Of a DNA stretch of 21,057 bases, positions 16,530 through 21,057 are shown piece after piece (position 1 is the first letter of the stretch; the number at the start of each line of letters is the position of its first letter). Below the pieces are notes generated by a model. The model was given only the letters and a program-made list of their open reading frames with translations. It did no database searches and was not told where the DNA came from. Made by a program: the position numbers and the translations under genes. The stretch lies in contig JAJRAE010000052.1 in NCBI GenBank assembly GCA_028682985.1, positions 1 to 21,057 of the forward strand, in the 5' to 3' direction. This stretch comes from Methanobacterium sp. (GTDB lineage Archaea > Methanobacteriota > Methanobacteria > Methanobacteriales > Methanobacteriaceae).

Positions 16530-17936
16530 ATGAATCTAAGGTCCGGAAGGCTGAATGGTAAGATGACTGGTGATGCTGCAGAATTCACATCATCATTAGA
16601 TTTTGACCGTCGCATATTCCAGGCCGATGTTCGCTGTAACCATGCCCACACCACCATGCTGAAGGAGCAGGGCATCATTCCAGCAGAGGATGCAGATAAA
16701 ATATTGGATGCATTAGATCATTTAGAGACGGAAGGAATAAACTCCCTTAAAATGGATCCTTCTGTAGAAGACATCCACATGGCCCTGGAAAACTATATAA
16801 CCTCCCAGATAGGGGAAACAGCCGGATTCATGCACACCGGAAAATCAAGGAATGACCAGGTGGCCACTGATCTCAGACTTGTTTTAAAGGAGGAGCTTTC
16901 AGATATCCTTACTGATCTTCTAAAATTCATCTCAAATATACTTGATATGGCCCAGGAGCATACAGAAACTATAATGGTAGGCTACACCCACCTGCAGCAT
17001 GCCCAACCCACCACCTATGCTCATCACCTATTATCTTATGCTTATGCCCTTAAAAGGGATTACGGGCGACTTAAAGATTCTTATAAAAGGGTGGATATGT
17101 GTCCTTTAGGATCAGCAGCCCTAACCACCACCAGTTTCCCTATTAACAGGGAGCGGACATGTGAATTACTGGGATTCTCCACAATACTTGAAAACTCCAT
17201 AGACGGGGTAAGCAGTCGGGATTTCATGTCAGAAACCGTATCCGCGTTATCCATAATGTGCACCACCCTATCCCGCATATTTGAGGAACTCATTATCTGG
17301 AGCACCTATGAGTTTAGACTGGTGGAGATCGGAGCTGAATATTCCTCCACATCCTCCATCATGCCTCAAAAAAAGAATCCTGATGTTGCAGAGATTGCCC
17401 GGGCTAAAACAGCCGGAGTATACGGTGAACTGGTGTCCATATTAACCATACTTAAATCTCTTCCCCAGAGTTATAACCGGGACCTGCAGGAAGTCACACC
17501 ACACATGTGGAATGCAGTTGATAACAGCCACATGCTCCTGAACATTACAGCAGACATGCTCTCCACCACCACTTTCAATAAAAAGAGGGGGCTGGAACTG
17601 GCAGAGGCAAATTTCTCCACGGCAACTGAACTGGCAGATCTCATAGTAAAAGAGAAGAAACTACCCTTCAGGGCAGCTCATCAGATAGTGGGACGTACCG
17701 TATCCCGGGCTATTGAAGAAGGTTTGAAACCCTCAGATATAAACCCCGAGTATATTGATGCGGTGGCCTATGAATTTACCGGTGAATATCTCAAACTTGA
17801 TAGCGAACTGGTTAAGAAGTCTTTGGACCCGCAAGAGGTCGTCCGCACCAGGAAGGTTACTGGAGGCCCGGCGCCGGAGGTTGTGAAAGAATCAATTTCT
17901 CTATTGATGACATTTATTAAGGGCGAATCCATGTAA
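16530..17936 (+). CDS. argH: argininosuccinate lyase
   Basis: Cleaves argininosuccinate to arginine and fumarate, the last step of arginine synthesis. The 468 residues have the fumarase/aspartase superfamily layout. HTGKSRNDQVATDLRL holds SRND at 106-109, THLQHAQPTT is at 153-162, and the signature loop SSIMPQKKNPD is at 275-285, containing the catalytic serine and lysine. The residue before the SS of the loop is Thr rather than the usual Gly, a mild variant. AGGTGGT at 16514-16520 is the SD. It stands after the ribosomal cluster and is followed by T8 at 17941-17948, so it probably ends a transcript. Confidence 0.97.
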   Translation: MNLRSGRLNGKMTGDAAEFTSSLDFDRRIFQADVRCNHAHTTMLKEQGIIPAEDADKILDALDHLETEGINSLKMDPSVEDIHMALENYITSQIGETAGFMHTGKSRNDQVATDLRLVLKEELSDILTDLLKFISNILDMAQEHTETIMVGYTHLQHAQPTTYAHHLLSYAYALKRDYGRLKDSYKRVDMCPLGSAALTTTSFPINRERTCELLGFSTILENSIDGVSSRDFMSETVSALSIMCTTLSRIFEELIIWSTYEFRLVEIGAEYSSTSSIMPQKKNPDVAEIARAKTAGVYGELVSILTILKSLPQSYNRDLQEVTPHMWNAVDNSHMLLNITADMLSTTTFNKKRGLELAEANFSTATELADLIVKEKKLPFRAAHQIVGRTVSRAIEEGLKPSDINPEYIDAVAYEFTGEYLKLDSELVKKSLDPQEVVRTRKVTGGPAPEVVKESISLLMTFIKGESM

Positions 17937-17940
17937 TTTC

Positions 17941-17948
17941 TTTTTTTT
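17941..17948 (+). terminator. oligo-T terminator after argH
   Basis: T8 begins five bases after the argH stop codon, with more T-rich sequence at 17970-17980. Confidence 0.5.
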
Positions 17949-18011
17949 ATTCCTAAAATTTTCTAATCATTTTTTATTTTCAAATTATAATGAATATAAT
18001 TAAATCAGATC

Positions 18012-18251
18012 ATGAGTCAAACAAATGAAATGATGATCCTTATGGACGAAATCGATTTAACCAATAAATTAATTAACCGCCTCAAAAAAGAATATGAAGG
18101 AATTAGTGAGATTATTATAGAAGATAAAACTTTAATTATTCACGCTGATGACGATACTTTATGGAAAATCTTGGCAGATAAGCGAGATGCATTGAATATG
18201 GAGTTTGAAGCCGGGAGTGAAGATACGAATTTTCTCAGGATTTTACCTTGA
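18012..18251 (+). CDS. hypothetical protein, 79 residues
   Basis: I do not recognise this protein. It is 79 residues, acidic, with no cysteine and no membrane segment. The N-terminal half is helical in pattern (an amphipathic EIDLTNKLINRLKKEYEG stretch), followed by a beta-rich part, SEIIIEDKTLIIHADDDTL, and a second helix around KILADKRDALN. It looks like a small alpha/beta domain, possibly a dimer or partner-binding module. No SD precedes the ATG. A TATA-like AATTATAAT near 17986-17994 would give a nearly leaderless transcript. The reading frame is the only long one here and codon use resembles the neighbours, so it is probably real. Confidence 0.6.
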   Translation: MSQTNEMMILMDEIDLTNKLINRLKKEYEGISEIIIEDKTLIIHADDDTLWKILADKRDALNMEFEAGSEDTNFLRILP

Positions 18252-18338
18252 AATAACTATTTATCTAAAAATAAGAAATTTTGATACTTTTCCTTTAATT
18301 AAAAATTAATAATGTATTTTAAAGTTTATAAAGTCCAT

Positions 18339-18518
18339 TCAATCCCCTGCCCTATCTTCATACCTCTTCCTCACTTCTTCCGCTAATTCCTCATCCTCCA
18401 GCACTATGGCTCCCTGGTATCCACAATGGTAGCAGTGCCACAGTGACCACATCTGGGGATTTAACCATTTTATATTGTTTGATCCGCAGTTTGGACAGTA
18501 TTTAGCCCTGATTTTCAT
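18339..18518 (-). CDS. small zinc-ribbon protein, 59 residues
   Basis: On the minus strand the ATG at 18518 opens a 59-residue frame starting MKIRAKYCPNCGSNNIKW. CPNC at residues 8 and 11 and CYHC at 29 and 32 form a complete zinc ribbon, followed by a helical acidic/basic tail (EDEELAEEVRKRYEDR). The closing segment WHCYHCGYQGAIVLED is typical of archaeal TFIIB-like or rubredoxin-like zinc ribbons of unknown function. The SD is unclear. A minus-strand TATA sequence at 18541-18551 is centred about 29 bases from the ATG, which suggests a leaderless mRNA. It converges on the 79-residue gene. The role is unknown; nucleic-acid or protein binding is a guess. Confidence 0.75.
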   Translation of the reverse strand: MKIRAKYCPNCGSNNIKWLNPQMWSLWHCYHCGYQGAIVLEDEELAEEVRKRYEDRAGD

Positions 18519-18540
18519 TAAACATGCCTTCTTTTCGCAA

Positions 18541-18551
18541 TATTTATATAT
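18541..18551. promoter_or_regulatory. TATA box apparently shared by two divergent small genes
   Basis: The near-symmetric sequence TATTTATATAT is centred about 28 bases from both the minus-strand ATG (18518) and the plus-strand ATG (18574). No other TATA-like sequence is well placed for either. Both mRNAs would be almost leaderless. Confidence 0.4.
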
Positions 18552-18573
18552 GTACTTTTACAGATATTATAGT

Positions 18574-18732
18574 ATGAGAGACCAAACCACCAAAGAAATA
18601 ATTGGAATAGTTGCCATAATATTTGGTATCTTGATCATAGTGTACCCTGATTTATTAGGATGGCTTGTAGGAATCTTCCTGGTTATTTACGGGGTATTAG
18701 AGTTAATTATGATGCCTCGAGGTTCAGGTTAA
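18574..18732 (+). CDS. DUF3096-like two-helix membrane protein, 52 residues
   Basis: From the ATG at 18574 the product is 52 residues: a short polar start (MRDQTTKE) and two hydrophobic helices, about residues 9-23 and 29-46, separated by a YPDLLGWLVG turn. The pattern of IIGIVAIIFGILIIVYPDLL followed by GIFLVIYGVLEL matches the DUF3096 family of small membrane proteins, related in repeat style to DUF308/HdeD. The function is unknown. The longer frame back to 18475 was rejected because it overlaps the zinc-ribbon gene and the promoter. No SD is seen; a leaderless message from the shared TATA box is likely. It is followed by convergent genes on the minus strand. Confidence 0.7.
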   Translation: MRDQTTKEIIGIVAIIFGILIIVYPDLLGWLVGIFLVIYGVLELIMMPRGSG

Positions 18733-18792
18733 CTAATTAAGCCCTATAAAATACTTTGAATTTGCATATTAAGATATTATTCTATTTTACTC

Positions 18793-19848
18793 TTATTTCT
18801 TGAAAAGACTCATAATCAATTCTAGGGCCTCACCAGGCTCCAACACTCCTGCCCTAGTTTCTCTAAGGATCCTCGAAACAGAATAACGATTCATATAACC
18901 ATATTTCTTTTTAACCTCACCAAGTAAAGGGCAACCATATCCACCAGTGGAAGTAACCCCATACTTGCCAGCCAATGCCTTTGTTTCTCCCTTGGTAGCT
19001 GAAAGCATGGCAGGCAGATTAATTCGTAGAACTTCCCCTTTTGATGTCAGTGATTGTGCCCCGGTTGCCAGTAAATCTCCAAATATAATAAAGGGTATTC
19101 CTTCATTCCTGGTGTATTCCAGAACAGTTTCTTCTATTATTCGTGAACATCGACCGCAAGGATGATAACGGCCCTCCAACGCACCCTCTATTTCCTTTGC
19201 CATATCCACATCCAGATAGCGGTGTTCTATACTCAACTGGCGGGTGAGGTTTTCTACCTTCTCCTGGTAATATCTGGGCAGTATTATATCTCCCGGATTA
19301 ATTGTAACTGCCAGAGGATTGAAACCCACCATGCGGGCAATAATTAATGCAAAAGAACTGTCCACACCTCCAGATAAGGCCACTACTGCTTTGAAACTAT
19401 TTTGAGATGCTGTTGATTCTTTCTCTGGAGAGAATTCTTTTAGAACATCTTCCCCTTTGTAAGGATGTTGTATCCTCATTTCAAGAAGATTTAAAAGATT
19501 TTTCAACGGCTTAACAGTTTCAGTATCGTAGTTTTTCAAACATTGCCACAGCTTTTTAAGTGCCAGTTCCATCCGGTATCTGCGCAATAGGATATCCGTG
19601 TAGGCCTCCACATGGATCTGATTCACCTTTAGCTCTTCTTTAAGTCGGCCAACCACCCAACCTCCTTTACCTATTACCAGAGACTTCTCAGGACGGTCTG
19701 ATGTGATGATAAGAAGTTCAGATTTCTCCGGGTTAAATATGACATCCAATATATCTGGTTTAATATCCTCATGTCCTATATCCCTTCGAATAGAGGATAT
19801 CAAAGATAATAAATCATCCTTATTTAAATCAAACCCATCTTTAATCAT
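18793..19848 (-). CDS. KH-domain PP-loop ATPase, probable tRNA thiolation-type enzyme
   Basis: A 351-residue protein in two parts. The N-terminal 120 residues include a KH-like RNA-binding segment with GKGGWVVGRL (GKGG at 60-63). The rest is a PP-loop ATP pyrophosphatase with SGGVDSS at 159-165, CGRC at 231-234 and another cysteine in GYGCPLL at 306. PP-loop enzymes adenylate a substrate, often a tRNA base, before sulfur or nitrogen transfer; in TtcA/TtuA three cysteines in a CxxC...C layout bind a 4Fe-4S cluster, and the pattern here is similar. The ATG at 19848 is chosen, ten bases after GGAAGG; a TTG at 19857 is possible and adds three residues. It is the second gene after the membrane protein, 24 bases downstream. 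The substrate is unproven. Confidence 0.82.
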   Translation of the reverse strand: MIKDGFDLNKDDLLSLISSIRRDIGHEDIKPDILDVIFNPEKSELLIITSDRPEKSLVIGKGGWVVGRLKEELKVNQIHVEAYTDILLRRYRMELALKKLWQCLKNYDTETVKPLKNLLNLLEMRIQHPYKGEDVLKEFSPEKESTASQNSFKAVVALSGGVDSSFALIIARMVGFNPLAVTINPGDIILPRYYQEKVENLTRQLSIEHRYLDVDMAKEIEGALEGRYHPCGRCSRIIEETVLEYTRNEGIPFIIFGDLLATGAQSLTSKGEVLRINLPAMLSATKGETKALAGKYGVTSTGGYGCPLLGEVKKKYGYMNRYSVSRILRETRAGVLEPGEALELIMSLFKK

Positions 19849-19872
19849 TTCAATCAAACCTTCCTTCTATTA

Positions 19873-21057
19873 TTAAGAGTCTCGCTGATAAATTGCGATG
19901 CCTCCCATGGTTTTAATGATGTGGAATCCGGGAATATTCCATTTAGGATCGGTTAAAGCATCGATATAGTAGTCAGCCCGGTTATCCAATAAAAACTGGG
20001 CAAAAGAATCTGAGCCAACATAAATACGGGGAACAGCGAATTTAACCTCCTTTTTAAGACTCCAGGAGAGGGCTGGGTCATAGTCTGAATATATCACTTT
20101 ATTTGTATAGTCTGGGTCGTACTCTGCCAACCAGTCACTAGCAGCCTGTATCTGGTAGCCATAACCATGGCGGGGTGTGTGACCCACATGCACCGCCAAA
20201 GTGGATAAAAGGAGAGCTAAACAAATGATAAGATATAAATATTCCCCTTTAAATTTTTTGAAGTTTAATTTAAATTTATATTTTTCTAAAACCACGCTTA
20301 AACCCAGAACCAGGAAGTAAGCCAGAGCTGGCGACATAGTGATGAAATAACGGTCCACCTTAAGCGGTATTATACTGTGGAATATGAAAAAGGCGGTAAA
20401 CCAGGATAGAAAGAGAAAATCCATCTCCAGATTTCTCCCAGCTCCCTTTAATAATCTATAAGCAGCATAAAGTGTTATTAAGCTAATAATCTCACATACT
20501 ATATAGGATGAGGAGAAGAAGCTCCAAACCGACAGGGAGAAGAGAATTAGCAGTACTATAACATGTATCAATGTTCTTCTTTTATTATCTATATTTACAG
20601 CCTTATTCTTTAATATTTGGTAAATGTAGATGGCCAGTCCAACCACAACAATGGTTAACACAATATAGGCTAAAATGGAGGGGTAACCCTGAGAGGGGTT
20701 CTGTACTACCCTGTAAACTCCCTGTAACGGCCCTATATTTATGTAGTTAAGCAGGTTAAACAGGAAATAGAGTTTATCCGGGTTATAGCCCAGATCATTC
20801 ACCGCACCACCAGCCCCCATGATGGTGGAGGTGATCAGGTTAATAAGTGGGGTTATATTGCCCAGCTTTGTGTAGAAATAAGCTATAAAAGGAATGAATA
20901 AAGCCAAACTGGCTAAAATTCCAATAATTATCTTTCTAAAATGCTTCAGGGCATCCTTATTAATAATTAAATAGAGGAAAATAGGGAATATCAGTATTAT
21001 TGATGTGTACCTGGCCAGGAATGCTACCATCAATAAAGGGAAAACTAGGTACAGATA
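19873..21057 (-). CDS. GT-C type membrane glycosyltransferase-like protein, 5' partial
   Basis: The frame is open to the right edge, so the N-terminus is missing; the TTG/ATG at 21030-21033 is probably internal because hydrophobic coding continues upstream. The 394 visible residues show about eight transmembrane helices and then a soluble tail of about 110 residues. The FLARYTSIILIFPIFLYL segment at the visible start, the KVDRYFITMSPALAYFLVLG block near the last helices and the periplasm-facing tail are typical of archaeal PMT/ArnT-like (GT39/GT83-type) glycosyltransferases that use lipid-linked sugars. The catalytic acidic loop usually near the N-terminus would be outside the window, so activity cannot be judged. 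It may act in surface glycan or N-glycan synthesis. Confidence 0.75.
   Translation of the reverse strand, partial: YLYLVFPLLMVAFLARYTSIILIFPIFLYLIINKDALKHFRKIIIGILASLALFIPFIAYFYTKLGNITPLINLITSTIMGAGGAVNDLGYNPDKLYFLFNLLNYINIGPLQGVYRVVQNPSQGYPSILAYIVLTIVVVGLAIYIYQILKNKAVNIDNKRRTLIHVIVLLILFSLSVWSFFSSSYIVCEIISLITLYAAYRLLKGAGRNLEMDFLFLSWFTAFFIFHSIIPLKVDRYFITMSPALAYFLVLGLSVVLEKYKFKLNFKKFKGEYLYLIICLALLLSTLAVHVGHTPRHGYGYQIQAASDWLAEYDPDYTNKVIYSDYDPALSWSLKKEVKFAVPRIYVGSDSFAQFLLDNRADYYIDALTDPKWNIPGFHIIKTMGGIAIYQRDS

Noticed and set aside
18475..18573. Longer start for the two-helix membrane protein
   Set aside because: The extension overlaps the zinc-ribbon gene and the TATA box, and its composition looks like a read-through of antisense coding sequence.

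Overview
The window reads as a chromosomal segment of a methanogenic archaeon of the order Methanobacteriales, probably a mesophilic Methanobacterium-like species. The grounds are an HMf-type histone, archaeal/eukaryotic-type translation and transcription genes (aIF5B, aIF2-gamma, L7Ae, S6e, S24e, S27ae, S28e, L24e, Rpo7, Spt4), an F420-dependent NADP reductase, archaeal EndA and TrpRS, TATA-type promoters, oligo-T terminators and frequent TTG/GTG starts with clear Shine-Dalgarno (SD) sequences. I see no mobile element, CRISPR array, rRNA or tRNA.

Layout: 1-2327 holds the end of a PIN/ATPase/KH protein and a TIM-barrel sugar isomerase-like protein. 2328-2866 is a long gap with two predicted structured RNA candidates, each ending near an oligo-T run. 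2867-7947 is a run of single genes: npdG (F420/NADP redox), hxlB (pentose formation through the reversed RuMP route), endA (tRNA splicing), trpS, a SpoIIM-like membrane protein and thrC. A histone gene with a strong promoter follows at 8184. From 8742 to 16472 lies the conserved information-processing cluster L7Ae - S28e - L24e - Ndk - aIF5B - S6e - aIF2-gamma - PIN protein - pyrophosphatase - Rpo7 - Spt4 - GTP-dependent dephospho-CoA kinase - S24e - S27ae, followed by argH. The right end holds small genes (a 79-residue unknown, a 59-residue zinc ribbon on the minus strand, a DUF3096-like two-helix membrane peptide) and a minus-strand pair: a membrane glycosyltransferase-like protein running off the edge, then a KH/PP-loop ATPase.

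Most of the cluster serves ribosome assembly, initiation and transcription, with nucleotide and pyrophosphate housekeeping (Ndk, Ppa) alongside. The observation most worth checking is the PIN-domain gene after aIF2-gamma. Its SD-equipped start and catalytic aspartate lie in one frame and the rest of the protein in the -1 frame. The junction is an A_AAU_UUU slippery heptamer immediately followed by UAA and, six bases later, by a strong hairpin. This is either a one-base homopolymer deletion or error, or programmed -1 frameshifting. Other candidates are the two RNAs before npdG (one with partial S-box-like sequence blocks), a kink-turn in the L7Ae leader fitting autoregulation, and one TATA box apparently shared by two divergent leaderless small genes.
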